A DNA stretch of 64,000 nucleotides from Nostoc sp. UHCC 0870 (lineage in GTDB: Bacteria; Cyanobacteriota; Cyanobacteriia; Cyanobacteriales; Nostocaceae). The notes beneath the pieces were generated by a model, which saw nothing but the letters and a program-made list of their open reading frames with translations, was not told the DNA's origin and ran no database searches. The DNA is taken from NCBI RefSeq assembly GCF_022063185.1, contig NZ_CP091913.1:264501-328500 (forward strand), read 5' to 3'. A program made the translations under genes and the position numbers. How positions within the stretch are numbered: position 1 is the stretch's first letter; each line of letters starts with the position of its first letter. Positions 34,900 to 44,307 of this stretch are shown piece after piece.

Positions 34900-35706
34900 T
34901 TAGATTTTTATCTTTTGGGTAAAGGGGGTAAAAAATGGCACTAATTCCGAGCGACTGACAACAAGGGTAGGGAAAGAGCGATCGCTATAATCTTCTGCTG
35001 ATACCAAGGGAAATGGCTGTGAGTCCAGGGATATCCAGCTACCGCCAGCCGCTTGCACAATCACCCAAACCCCAGCTATATCCCATACTTTGGGTGTTGC
35101 TTCCACACCTCCTAAAGTCGCCCCAGCCGCAACGGTGAGGAAATTATAGCTAGCTACACCCAGCATCCGAATTTTGCAGGGAAAGCCTTGTTCCACTACA
35201 GCCAAGCTGCGGGAACAGAGATTAAAAAAATGATTGCTGCTGGGAGCATCAATACTGGTATGAATGGGGTGATGATTGAGAAATGCTCCCGATGGTGTAG
35301 TTAAACCAGAATTACCTGCCCAAAATCCGTGAAAGGCTTGATTGAGAGGTGGGACATAGACATAACCAAAAATTGGGACACCTCGATACAATAAAGCTAG
35401 AGAAATTGACCAGATGGGAATACCCCGTGTAAAGTTGGTTGTTCCATCCAGAGGATCAATTACCCAGCACCATTCTGTCCCAGGAAAAACCCGTTCTCCT
35501 TCTTCACTCAAAATTCCATAACCAGAGAAAGTAGAAGCGATCGCATCCCGAATTTCTTGATCAGCCCATTGATCAGCCTGTGTCACCAAGCTACCATCAG
35601 CTTTTTGTACAGCCTGTACCTGGCCATAATCTTCCATTAGTCGCTTTCCCACCCTGGTAGTAGTGGTTTGGGCGAAATCGAGAACTGTTGTCCAAAAGTC
35701 GTTCAT
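34900..35706 (-). CDS. Inositol monophosphatase family protein
   Basis: A 268-residue Mg2+-dependent phosphatase of the IMPase/HisN/SuhB superfamily. The metal-site motifs are LSEEGER (E), WVIDPLDGTTNF (DPLDGT) and VWDIAGVWVIVQAAGG (the late WD motif). The N-terminal region includes RVGKRLMEDYG and KADGSLVTQADQWAD. It could dephosphorylate histidinol-phosphate, inositol-phosphate or similar, and substrate cannot be chosen from sequence. It runs in the same direction as the transporter at 35731 and may be co-transcribed; the spacing is 24 bases. Confidence 0.9.
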   Translation of the reverse strand: MNDFWTTVLDFAQTTTTRVGKRLMEDYGQVQAVQKADGSLVTQADQWADQEIRDAIASTFSGYGILSEEGERVFPGTEWCWVIDPLDGTTNFTRGIPIWSISLALLYRGVPIFGYVYVPPLNQAFHGFWAGNSGLTTPSGAFLNHHPIHTSIDAPSSNHFFNLCSRSLAVVEQGFPCKIRMLGVASYNFLTVAAGATLGGVEATPKVWDIAGVWVIVQAAGGSWISLDSQPFPLVSAEDYSDRSFPTLVVSRSELVPFFTPFTQKIKI

Positions 35707-35730
35707 TGATAAATTCTCACCAAAGCCGTT

Positions 35731-37158
35731 TTAGTCTAAATCACTTTGTAATACAGAAGCGATCGCTTCCTTGGTATTGGTTTGAAATTCTGTCACGTTG
35801 ACCCGATTGAGAAACCAAATCGACACCACCATACCTAAAGCTTCCAAAGCAAATACTAGTCCATAGGCTAATTCTAATGTTGGTAGCACTCTCCGGCCTA
35901 AATCTAAAACTGCTCCACCTGCAACTACTGCTAGTCCCCTAGAAATAGACTGCGCCAATCCCCAAGCACCAATAAATGTCCCTGCACTTTCCGCAACAGT
36001 GAGATCCAGCATCAAGCTAATTGCAGCTGTCGTTAAAAACCCAGTCGCTAACCCAAATAAAACTAGAGCAAACTTCAAAAAGGTAGGATTCGCTGAAAAT
36101 CCCGACGCACCCAACAATAACGCGGCAAATGCTACCAAAACACAGCCCAAGCGTGCAGTTCTGCGTTTACCCAAACGCGGTACAATCAAAAAGCCTGTGA
36201 CTCCGTAGGCAATCAACAGACCTGTACCATAAAAAACGTTGAGTTTGGTACTTTCACTCAAGGGCATTTTAAATACTTGACCCGCAAAAGGTTCGAGAAT
36301 CGGGTCTTGCATGAACAAGGAAAATGTCATCACCAATAAAAAGGTGAAAAACAACCCTGTTTGGGGACTAGCTGTTAAAATCTTCCACGCTGCACCCAAG
36401 GTGATGCTGTCTTCGCGGTTGCTGAGACTAGAACGGCTAGTATAGAAAGAATACTTTTTTTCTACGCCCCAGGTTGCCACAAACGACAACCCAAACACAA
36501 TCGCCGGCACAATCACAAACAGTCTGTTAACTGCTGCTTGTAAAATAACTATATTGGCTTCTGGCGTTAATTGTTCGAGCAAACTAGAACTAATAATTGC
36601 CCCGACAATAATCCCCAGCATCAGCATTGACCACACCACACCGACTACTTTGGAACGGTTATCTTCCTCGGAGACATCCACCAATAAAGCCGCAAAAGCC
36701 GTACCACTAGCGCAAATAGCTAGACCGTAGACGGCAAAAACTAACCCTAAAACTGCTGTCCAGCCAATAGTAGCCGTTGTCCACACCCAGCCATTAGGAT
36801 CATTGGCTACACTATTTAACTGCCACATTACTTGTACAGCTAAAAAAGCCGCGATCGCAAATATTGCTGCACCTATCCAAACATAAGCTGTACGGTGATA
36901 ACCCCACAAAGGCTTGGCATCGGAAATCTGACCAAACCAAATCCGCGAAGGAGACACAAAAGCAGGCAATGCGAGTACCAACGCCACCAACGTCGCTGGA
37001 ATTGCTATTTCTTGAATCATGACTCTGTTCAGTACACCCAGAGTCAAAATAGACATCATGGCCAATCCCATTTGAAATAGGCCCAGTCGAAACATTGTCA
37101 AGAGATTCACTCTCTTAACTGACTCAGGTTTTATTGACTCAAAATTGCTGGTTGCCAT
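35731..37158 (-). CDS. BCH/PucC-family MFS transporter
   Basis: A 475-residue major facilitator protein with about 12 helices, of the PucC/BCH1 family. Members help assemble light-harvesting or chlorophyll-protein complexes in phototrophs. The N-terminal region reads LTMFRLGLFQMGLAMMSILT, LNRVMIQE and LVLALPAFVSPSRIWFGQISD. The middle loop carries WGVEKKYSFYTSRSSLSN. It is directly upstream of, and close to, the phosphatase gene on the same strand. Its exact cargo in cyanobacteria is unsettled, and pigment delivery is plausible. Confidence 0.88.
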   Translation of the reverse strand: MATSNFESIKPESVKRVNLLTMFRLGLFQMGLAMMSILTLGVLNRVMIQEIAIPATLVALVLALPAFVSPSRIWFGQISDAKPLWGYHRTAYVWIGAAIFAIAAFLAVQVMWQLNSVANDPNGWVWTTATIGWTAVLGLVFAVYGLAICASGTAFAALLVDVSEEDNRSKVVGVVWSMLMLGIIVGAIISSSLLEQLTPEANIVILQAAVNRLFVIVPAIVFGLSFVATWGVEKKYSFYTSRSSLSNREDSITLGAAWKILTASPQTGLFFTFLLVMTFSLFMQDPILEPFAGQVFKMPLSESTKLNVFYGTGLLIAYGVTGFLIVPRLGKRRTARLGCVLVAFAALLLGASGFSANPTFLKFALVLFGLATGFLTTAAISLMLDLTVAESAGTFIGAWGLAQSISRGLAVVAGGAVLDLGRRVLPTLELAYGLVFALEALGMVVSIWFLNRVNVTEFQTNTKEAIASVLQSDLD

Positions 37159-37431
37159 TGATAATTCACTGAAAACACTACAGAATTTCGTCGTTCTTTA
37201 ACTTAAGATAAACCGCAATTACCAGTCTTGAACAATTTCCTGGCTAGATGCTAGTGGGTTCTGCTCCTAGGAAACTGAACATTTAGAGATAATAAGAGCC
37301 GCAGGAATATCAAAATTTAGCTGACGAGAACTAGGGGTGAATTCTGATGAGTGAGATTAACCCGTAGATAGAAATGCGATCGCTCAAAATTTGTCAAAAT
37401 TATAACTATGTTGTAATTTTTGACCTAACCT

Positions 37432-38325
37432 ATGGGCTTTGGTATCGGGGATTTATTCTGGATTTTCCTGCTTCTTTCTTCCTTACAACCCATCTGGCAA
37501 AAACGCCAAATGGAATATCGACGCTTTCGCGCTTTGCACGAATTTCAACAACAACGCAACAGCCGTGTCATTTTATTAATACACCGCCAAGAGTCTATCA
37601 GTTTGCTAGGTATTCCCATTTCTCGTTACATCACAATTGAAGACTCAGAACAAATCCTGCGGGCAATTCGCCTCACGCCCCCTGATGTTCCCATAGACTT
37701 AATTCTGCATACTCCTGGCGGTTTAGTGTTGGCTACCGAACAAATCGCTAGAGCATTAATTCGTCATCCATCAAAAGTCAGTGTGTTTGTCCCTCACTAT
37801 GCCATGAGTGGCGGCACAATGTTGGCTCTCGCTGCCGATGAAATTGTCATGGATGCCAACGCCGTCCTAGGGCCTGTTGATCCCCAACTTGGTAACTACC
37901 CAGCCGCCAGTATTCTCAAAGTCGTTGAAGATAAACCTATCAGTGAGATTGATGACCAAACCCTAATTATGGCAGACCTAGCAGGCAAAGCTATTCAACA
38001 GGTACAACGCTTTGTGCGGACTCTGCTTAAAGATAATATCCCCAGACAAAAAGTTAAGCCTGAAGATATCGAACCAATAATTGAAGCCCTAACTACTGGG
38101 CGTGTTACCCATGACTACCCCATCACCGTTGAGGAAGCTACAGAAATAGGGCTGCCCGTAACTGTAGGGCTGCCCCGTTCCATATATGAATTGATGGATT
38201 TATATCCACAACCACAAGGTGGAAGACCTACTGTTCAGTATATTCCCATGCCTTATGATGACCGTCGTCCAATTCTACCAACTCCCAAAGGTAGACCTAT
38301 GGAAGAACCCAATCAAAAAACTTGA
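37432..38325 (+). CDS. SDH-type Clp-fold serine proteinase
   Basis: A 297-residue protein of the serine dehydrogenase proteinase family, a ClpP/SppA-like fold. An N-terminal membrane helix (FGIGDLFWIFLLLSSLQPIW in part) precedes the protease core. The catalytic serine is in HYAMSGGTMLAL and the oxyanion region in ILHTPGGLVLA. DEIVMDANAVLGPVDPQLGN would hold the aspartate. The family uses a Ser-Asp-His triad, hence the name. The N-terminal anchor suggests it works at a membrane. The tail is proline-rich (QPQGGRPTVQYIPMP). Confidence 0.85.
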   Translation: MGFGIGDLFWIFLLLSSLQPIWQKRQMEYRRFRALHEFQQQRNSRVILLIHRQESISLLGIPISRYITIEDSEQILRAIRLTPPDVPIDLILHTPGGLVLATEQIARALIRHPSKVSVFVPHYAMSGGTMLALAADEIVMDANAVLGPVDPQLGNYPAASILKVVEDKPISEIDDQTLIMADLAGKAIQQVQRFVRTLLKDNIPRQKVKPEDIEPIIEALTTGRVTHDYPITVEEATEIGLPVTVGLPRSIYELMDLYPQPQGGRPTVQYIPMPYDDRRPILPTPKGRPMEEPNQKT

Positions 38326-38328
38326 TGT

Positions 38329-39135
38329 TTAGGGTGTTGGAGATGGCGTTGCTGTTGGAGTTGGTGTCGCTGTTGGAGTTGGTGTCGCCGTTGGAGTTGG
38401 TGTCGCTGTGGGAGTTGGTGTCGCTGTGGGAGTTGGCGTTACTGTTGGGGTTGGTGTCGCCGTTGGCGTTGGCGTTGCTGTTGGAGATGGTGTCGCCGTT
38501 GGGGTTGGTGTTGCCCTTGGCGTTGGCGTTGCTGTTGGGGTTGGTGTTGCCCTTGGCGTTGGTTTAATTGTCGGTGTAGTCGTGGGTTTAGAAGTTGGTG
38601 ATGGTGATGGTTTTGATGTTGGCGTAGCCGTCGGTGATGGTGATGGCTTCGTATTGGACTGATTAATAATGTTCTTCGCTTCTTGATCTAGCTTTTGACG
38701 GAGTGCCAAATTAGCTATACCAGTTTCTTGTAGTTGATTTTTTTTCTGATACTCTTTGACTAACTCTTCTGTGCGATCGCTGTAAAATTGGTCACGAGCC
38801 AATGGAGATTTAGGCTTGAGTACAGCATTTAAGTTACCTTGAAGAATTTGCACGATAGTAGCAGCAAAATCTTGGGTTTTTGGCCCGGCTATACCATCTA
38901 TAGGGAGCTTATAACCTCTCTGCAATTCACTAATTGCTTTTTTCGTTTCCTCATCAGTGAGAGGTGAATTTGTAACTTTAACGTTGTAGCCTAGACCCCG
39001 CAATACCGAACGGAACTCTTGCGGTGTATAGTTACGTTGACGCGCTGCAAAGGTTGTATTTGATATTACTACACTAGCAGTAACCAAACAAGCAGCACCG
39101 ATAATCATGCTTGATTTTCTGAAACCACACCACAT
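38329..39135 (-). CDS. Peptidoglycan-binding-domain protein with long PTPTAT tail
   Basis: A 268-residue secreted protein starting at the ATG at 39135. The N-terminal signal sequence is [17 protein letters not shown], with cleavage near TTFAA. One or two peptidoglycan-binding (PG_binding_1-like) modules follow ([31 protein letters not shown], and [19 protein letters not shown]). The last about 95 residues are [12 protein letters not shown] repeats, a disordered spacer typical of wall-spanning proteins. The repeat DNA is a hexamer/heptamer tract, so length may vary between strains. The gene converges with the upstream protease. Confidence 0.8.
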   Translation of the reverse strand: MWCGFRKSSMIIGAACLVTASVVISNTTFAARQRNYTPQEFRSVLRGLGYNVKVTNSPLTDEETKKAISELQRGYKLPIDGIAGPKTQDFAATIVQILQGNLNAVLKPKSPLARDQFYSDRTEELVKEYQKKNQLQETGIANLALRQKLDQEAKNIINQSNTKPSPSPTATPTSKPSPSPTSKPTTTPTIKPTPRATPTPTATPTPRATPTPTATPSPTATPTPTATPTPTVTPTPTATPTPTATPTPTATPTPTATPTPTATPSPTP

Positions 39136-39400
39136 AATTTCACACTCCATTCAATTAAGTCAGCATTATAAACGTTAACAGAGAAATTTGATATTTCCTT
39201 ATATTTTTTTCTTAAAAATTCATGATTATTGATTAATCAAGGTCATGTTGATAAAATTTAACACTTAATACCAAAAAAAGTTTTTTGCCCTCTATCTAAA
39301 GAAACAAATTAACTGATATATGATGCTACTGTGCAATTAGCTAAATGTAGTTTAGGTTAGTTAAAATATTGTATTAAAGCCTGTATAATTTGCAACAAAA

Positions 39401-40843
39401 ATGGCTAATAAAAAAATACCAAAGAAGAAAAATTTATATTTTGAAAGATTGATGGCAACTATTGCCACAATCAACCTCTGCTTAGTTTTATTTGATTTAA
39501 GTTATGTACCCTGGCGGACTTTATATTTACGTAATCTTCCCCAAATTACTCAAATATATGACCCCATTAAAGGTATTGAACCCCACAGAGAAACAAACAA
39601 TTATCTAAAAACACTAAACGCGCTAGAAGCACAAGTTAGTCAGACAGGCTTAACATCACCAGAAGCCAAAGCCAAATTACAGGAAATTAGCCGTTTGAGC
39701 AGCGAGATGATTGATAGTAATCCATTTGTAAATGCTAACAAAAGTGGAAACTTAGAAAAAATCAAAAACCGAATGCGCGATCGCATCGGTAAAGAATCAG
39801 CGAAAGAGTCATTTGATACATTTTGGAGTCAACCATACTTATCCCAAAATGGTTGGCAAAAAGAAATGATTTTTTTTAATCGGCAAATTCGACCTTTAAT
39901 TGCTGCTAACTACTATCGCCAAATTGGTGAAAGTGGTGATTTTGTAGATATGTTTTGGGTGATTGATTTACCATTTGTTTTCTTATTTAGCATAGAATTT
40001 TTGACGCGTATATTCTATATTAAACGTCGCCATCCTAGTTTTAGTTGGTTCAATGCTATTTTGTGGCGGTGGTATGATCTCTTTCTGCTTATACCTTTCT
40101 GGCGTTGGTTACGAATTATCCCTATCACTATCCGTTTAGATCAAGCAAAGTTAGTAAATATTCAACCATTCAATAGACAATTTCACCAAACAGTAGTCGC
40201 AAATTTTGCCGAAGACATCACAGAAGTCGTAATCATTCGAGTCATCAACCAGATGCAAATTTCTATTCAACAGGGTGAAATTATACGCTGGCTATTACAA
40301 AAAGAGAATTTACGCCCTTATATAGATATAAATAATGTAAATGAAATTGAAGCGATCGCAGGTCTTTTGGTCCAAACCATTGTCTATCAAGTATTACCCA
40401 AAATTCAACCAGAACTCACCGCAATTTTAGTCCACAATATTGAAACTGTACTCCATCAAGTCCCCCTTTCCCGTAACCTGCAAATCTTACCTGGAGTTGC
40501 AAAGATACAAACTCAACTTAGCGAACAACTAGCCACTCAACTCACTACTAATCTTTACAAAGCACTAGTCGGTGCTGTAGAAGATCCTGTAGCCGCAAAA
40601 CTCACCAATCAACTTGTAGAACGCTTCAGCCAAGCTTTAGGTACTGAAATACAGAAACAGCAAGTCATTTCTCAAATCCAAAGTTTACTTGTTGATTTTC
40701 TAGAAGAAGTCAAACTTAACTACGTGCAGCGTTTATCTCAAGAAGATATCGAGCAAATCTTAGAGCAAACCAGACAACTCAAAACCCAACCACCCATCCA
40801 TCCAGTAGCAAAACAAGCTACTCTCCCAAAGATTAGGTATTAG
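39401..40843 (+). CDS. Voltage-sensor-like membrane protein of unknown function
   Basis: A 480-residue protein. The first helix is near the N-terminus (ATINLCLVLFDLSYVPW). A loop of about 150 residues follows, and then the sequence MFWVIDLPFVFLFSIEFLTRIFYIKRRHPSF, WYDLFLLIPFWRWLRIIPITIRL (given in pieces). This resembles the S2-S3-S4 region of voltage-sensing domains, with an acidic residue in S2 and arginines in the fourth segment. No pore-type selectivity filter is seen. The C-terminal half is a helical soluble region (VAKLTNQLVERFSQAL). It seems conserved in cyanobacteria, but its function is unknown. Confidence 0.65.
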   Translation: MANKKIPKKKNLYFERLMATIATINLCLVLFDLSYVPWRTLYLRNLPQITQIYDPIKGIEPHRETNNYLKTLNALEAQVSQTGLTSPEAKAKLQEISRLSSEMIDSNPFVNANKSGNLEKIKNRMRDRIGKESAKESFDTFWSQPYLSQNGWQKEMIFFNRQIRPLIAANYYRQIGESGDFVDMFWVIDLPFVFLFSIEFLTRIFYIKRRHPSFSWFNAILWRWYDLFLLIPFWRWLRIIPITIRLDQAKLVNIQPFNRQFHQTVVANFAEDITEVVIIRVINQMQISIQQGEIIRWLLQKENLRPYIDINNVNEIEAIAGLLVQTIVYQVLPKIQPELTAILVHNIETVLHQVPLSRNLQILPGVAKIQTQLSEQLATQLTTNLYKALVGAVEDPVAAKLTNQLVERFSQALGTEIQKQQVISQIQSLLVDFLEEVKLNYVQRLSQEDIEQILEQTRQLKTQPPIHPVAKQATLPKIRY

Positions 40844-41335
40844 CGACTGGGGAGAAATTAAACCAATTCGCAATGGACTAACGTCCCGCTCCGCTAACGC
40901 AATGGACTAACGTCCCGCTCCGCTAACGCAATGGGCTAACGCCCCGCTCCGCTAACGCAATTCGCTTTTTCCGTGTTGTAAGGGAGATTTAGACCCCGCC
41001 ACAACACTTGCGGCTTTATAGAAGCCGGGGATTTGAACCCCTACATTTTGTTAAGTCAAAAGTCAAGTCGCTTCGCTCCAATTCAAAATTCAAAATTCAA
41101 AATTCAAAATTAAATACCCCACGGATAAATCAGGGGGCTTGAATTAATGCTGTTTCACTTTTTTTCTTCTCCATAAATAAATTTAGGGGCTTGCATCCTT
41201 TTTTCTTTGGTCAAAACTAAATAACTCCTTGAGACTCGGTACAAAAACTAGCGGAGTCACGCAAAGAGAGTAGAGGAATTAAATTTTACCCCAATCCCCA
41301 ATCCCCAATCCCCAATCCCCAATCCCCAATAACTA
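40844..41335. other. Repeat-filled region upstream of rimP
   Basis: Contains three tandem copies of a 29-base unit (40871-40957), CAAAATT heptamers (about 41080-41115) and CCCCAAT heptamers (about 41290-41330). Nothing coding is supported. Confidence 0.7.
40871..40957. repeat. Three tandem copies of a 29-base repeat
   Basis: The unit begins CAATGGACTAACG and ends CCGCTAACG, at 40871, 40900 and 40929. The first two are identical and the third differs at two positions. It is G/C-richer than its surroundings. Confidence 0.9.
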
Positions 41336-41362
41336 TTGACTATCAAAGAAATGCGCTACACT
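41336..41362 (+). promoter_or_regulatory. Candidate promoter of the rimP-nusA-infB operon
   Basis: TTGACT (41336-41341) and TACACT (41357-41362) are spaced by 15 bases, slightly short but otherwise reasonable. Transcription would begin near 41369, immediately before the leader hairpin at 41374-41391 (CGAACCA/TGGTTCG). Confidence 0.5.
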
Positions 41363-41426
41363 CAGATGAGAGGCGAACCAATCATGGTTCGTCACAATAC
41401 TTCTTGGAAGATATTTCTATCGCAGG

Positions 41427-41451
41427 AAGTGGGTTGATGCCCACTTTTTTT
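41427..41451 (+). terminator. Attenuator-like terminator in the rimP leader
   Basis: AAGTGGG (41427-41433) pairs with CCCACTT (41440-41446) across a TTGATG loop, followed by a T-run. It ends about 14 bases before the rimP start codon. A terminator between promoter and first gene in the rimP-nusA operon is a known theme in bacteria (rimP leader motif). It would let NusA levels regulate the operon. Confidence 0.75.
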
Positions 41452-41464
41452 ATTGGTTTCGGAC

Positions 41465-41926
41465 ATGGCTCATCCTCTAGTTCCACAAATTACAGATTTG
41501 GCAATACCAGTAGCAGAACAACTGGGATTGGAAGTCGTTGGCATAGTTTTTCATACTAACCAACGTCCACCAGTATTACGGGTAGACATCCACAATCCCG
41601 TGCAAGATATTGGCTTGGATGATTGTGAGAGAATGAGCCGTGCGCTCGAAGCTGTCTTAGATGCTACAGAGATTATTCCAGATGCCTATGTTTTGGAAGT
41701 TTCTAGCCCTGGTATTTCACGGGAATTAGTAACAGACAGGGAATTTATTTCCTTCAAAGGTTTTCCTGTCATTGTCTCCACTTCTCCATCCTACGAAGGA
41801 CAACAAGAATGGAATGGTCAACTGATTCGCCGCGATGAAACAAAAATTTACTTAAATCAAAAAGGTCGTGTCATTGAAATTCCTCGCTCCCTCATTACTA
41901 GGGTGCAGTTAGATGAGCCGCGATAA
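41465..41926 (+). CDS. rimP: Ribosome maturation factor RimP
   Basis: A 153-residue protein (start at ATG 41465, [15 protein letters not shown]) required for 30S subunit maturation. The family motifs are [39 protein letters not shown] and [17 protein letters not shown], followed by an Sm-like C-terminal domain. It is the first gene of the conserved rimP-nusA-ylxR-infB operon. It directly follows the leader terminator, and no clear Shine-Dalgarno sequence is seen. Confidence 0.95.
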   Translation: MAHPLVPQITDLAIPVAEQLGLEVVGIVFHTNQRPPVLRVDIHNPVQDIGLDDCERMSRALEAVLDATEIIPDAYVLEVSSPGISRELVTDREFISFKGFPVIVSTSPSYEGQQEWNGQLIRRDETKIYLNQKGRVIEIPRSLITRVQLDEPR

Positions 41927-42111
41927 GTAAGTAGTGAGGGACTAGGAACTAGAGACGGGGAACTGGGGATTAGGGACTAGGGACTAGGGACTAGGAACTG
42001 GGAACTAGAGTACAAATTTGCTCTAATCCCAGTTCCTTAATGCTTAATTTTTATTCTTTTGCCATGCCCAATTCCCAATAGCCAATTCCCAATTTTTAAA
42101 GGAGATTGCTT

Positions 42112-43398
42112 ATGTCAATGGTTAGTTTACCAGGATTAAAAGATTTAATAGAAAGTATTAGTCGTGAGCGTAATTTGCCTCGCCTGGCTGTGCAATCAGC
42201 GATTAGAGAGGCACTACTTAAAGGTTACGAACGTTACCGCCGCGCTCAGAATTTAGAACGCAAACAGTTTGATGAAGATTATTTTGATAATTTTGAAGTT
42301 GAATTAGATATTGACGGAGAAGGATTTCGCGTCCTTTCCACAAAAACTATTGTAGAAGGAGTCAATAATTCCGATCATCAGATATCCTTAGACGAAGTGC
42401 AGCAAGTAGCACCTGAAGCCCAGTTGGGAGACTCCGTAGTATTGGATGTCACCCCCGATCAGGGAGAATTTGGGCGGATGGCAGCGATGCAAACTAAGCA
42501 AGTGCTAGCGCAAAAGCTCCGGGATCAACAACGGCAAATGGTGCAAGAAGAATTCCAAGACTTGGAAAGCACTGTATTGCAAGCTAGGGTTTTACGGTTT
42601 GAACGCCAATCAGTGATCTTGGCAGTCAGCAGTACCTTTGGGCAACCAGAGGTAGAAGCCGAACTACCCAAGCGGGAGCAATTACCCAACGATAACTATC
42701 GTGCCAATGCTACATTTAAGGTGTATCTCAAAAAGGTTTCCCAAGGTCAACAACGGGGGCCGCAACTGCTTGTATCTCGTGCCGATGCTGGGTTGGTAGT
42801 TTATTTATTTGCCAACGAAGTACCAGAAATTGAAGATGAAGTAGTGCGGATTGTGGCTGTAGCCAGAGAAGCCAATCCTCCCTCCCGATATGTAGGCCCA
42901 AGGACTAAAATAGCGGTAGATACCCTTGATCGTGATGTAGACCCAGTAGGGGCTTGTATTGGTGCGCGGGGATCACGCATTCAGGTAGTAGTTAATGAAT
43001 TACGCGGTGAAAAAATAGACGTAATCCGTTGGTCTCCAGACCCAGCCACATACATCGCCAACGCTCTGAGTCCAGCGCGGGTAGACGAAGTACGTCTGAT
43101 GGACACGGAGAGCCGGCAAACTCACGTATTAGTAGCCGAAGATCAACTGAGTTTAGCAATTGGCAAAGAAGGGCAGAATGTACGTTTAGCAGCTCGTTTG
43201 ACTGGCTGGAAAATTGACATTAAAGACAAAGCCAAATATGACCACGCTGGAGAAGATGCCAAATTTGCTGCGGTTCGCGCCCAATATACACCAGAGGAAG
43301 ATGACACAGAATTTGAGGAGCTAGAGTATGAAGAAAATCAACTAGACGAAATGGAAGATTTAGAAGATGAACCTTTTGACACCAATGACGAAGAGTGA
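42112..43398 (+). CDS. nusA: Transcription termination/antitermination factor NusA
   Basis: A 428-residue NusA, starting at the ATG at 42112 preceded by AAAGGAGA. Domains in order: N-terminal RNA-polymerase-binding domain (1-130), S1 domain (about 140-205), and two KH domains containing GACIGARGSRIQVVVNEL and LSLAIGKEGQNVRLAARL. An acidic C-terminal tail (EEDDTEFEELEYEEN) takes the place of the AR repeats of enterobacteria. It binds RNA polymerase and nascent RNA, acts in pausing and termination, and could feed back on its own leader terminator. Confidence 0.96.
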   Translation: MSMVSLPGLKDLIESISRERNLPRLAVQSAIREALLKGYERYRRAQNLERKQFDEDYFDNFEVELDIDGEGFRVLSTKTIVEGVNNSDHQISLDEVQQVAPEAQLGDSVVLDVTPDQGEFGRMAAMQTKQVLAQKLRDQQRQMVQEEFQDLESTVLQARVLRFERQSVILAVSSTFGQPEVEAELPKREQLPNDNYRANATFKVYLKKVSQGQQRGPQLLVSRADAGLVVYLFANEVPEIEDEVVRIVAVAREANPPSRYVGPRTKIAVDTLDRDVDPVGACIGARGSRIQVVVNELRGEKIDVIRWSPDPATYIANALSPARVDEVRLMDTESRQTHVLVAEDQLSLAIGKEGQNVRLAARLTGWKIDIKDKAKYDHAGEDAKFAAVRAQYTPEEDDTEFEELEYEENQLDEMEDLEDEPFDTNDEE

Positions 43399-43547
43399 TT
43401 TATCAGCTTAAATAAAGTTCTGGTAGGATTAATTTCAGTACCAATCTTCATGATTACTTAAAATTTGGCAACTTTATAGGAATAGAGATTGGCTCAACTT
43501 ACTTTAATTATTACCGACCAAAATTCTGTTAAATGCTCAGAATCTCG

Positions 43548-43817
43548 ATGAAACCTAATTATCGGAGTTGCGTCAGTTGTCGTAAAGTAGGCTTAAAAGA
43601 AGAGTTTTGGAGGATTGTCCGTGTCTTTCCTTCCGGGAAGGTACAATTAAATCAGGGCATGGGGCGTTCAGCTTATATTTGCCCACAACAGAGCTGTTTG
43701 CAAATAGCTCAGAAAAAAAATAAACTAGGGCGATCGCTACGTGCATCAGTACCAGAAACACTGTACCAAACATTGTGGCAACATCTAACCCCAAACAATT
43801 CCCAAAAAGAAATTTAG
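43548..43817 (+). CDS. ylxR: YlxR family RNase P modulator / nucleic-acid-binding protein
   Basis: An 89-residue basic protein of the YlxR (DUF448) family, which includes RnpM, a modulator of RNase P. The start chosen is MKPNYRSCVSCRK at 43548. Visible motifs are the SCVSCRK cysteine pair, the FWRIVRVFPSG strand and the GRSAYICPQQSCLQIA segment. It keeps the normal place between nusA and infB. Confidence 0.92.
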   Translation: MKPNYRSCVSCRKVGLKEEFWRIVRVFPSGKVQLNQGMGRSAYICPQQSCLQIAQKKNKLGRSLRASVPETLYQTLWQHLTPNNSQKEI

Positions 43818-44307
43818 GTTTGAATTGCTTTTTTAACCCTAATTTCTAGGGGAATTTCGCCAAAATTCCAACTATTCGAGGGATGACATCCCCTCTGCAA
43901 TTGTTAGGCTTAGTGGCAAAATAGTAAATGGGTGTAGTTAGCAAACAGCTCTCCTGAAAACTAAAGAAGAGCAAAGCAGTACTCCCAACAAGTGTCATTC
44001 AATTGTGTTGTGGAAGACTCAGAATCAACAAAACAAAAAACCACCGAATGGCAACCTGGTAGCGTTCAGGCTCAGTTCGGCATCATCGGCAATCATAAAG
44101 ACCTTTTCTTTAGAAAAAATTTATGGTTGTCAGTTAACCACCATTTACAGTGGAGATGCCAACATTAAACCGACACATCTCTCTTTCCTGATTGGAGGCA
44201 CCGGCAAACAAACCAAGGGCAACCTAAAAACAGTAATCGAAGGATGGAGATGTCGCACTCCCAGGCAACCATCCGCAAAAAAACTGTAAATTAAAGGGGA
44301 AGAGTGG
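43818..44307 (+). other. Long infB leader region
   Basis: A 490-base stretch before infB. It includes a small hairpin (GAGGGATGACATCCCCTC) near 43878. A 94-codon frame (44005-44289) rich in K, T, Q and G could be read, but it has no family resemblance and may be untranslated leader. A GGGGAAGAG sequence 7-15 bases before the infB ATG serves as ribosome-binding site. Confidence 0.5.

Noticed and set aside
38322..38662. Plus-strand frames of VGVGV or LELVSL repeats
   Set aside because: They are the antisense of the PTPTAT tail of the minus-strand peptidoglycan-binding protein.
44005..44289. 94-codon plus-strand frame before infB
   Set aside because: Composition is not convincing, another frame is open in part of the same stretch, and no family is recognised. 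Treated as leader.
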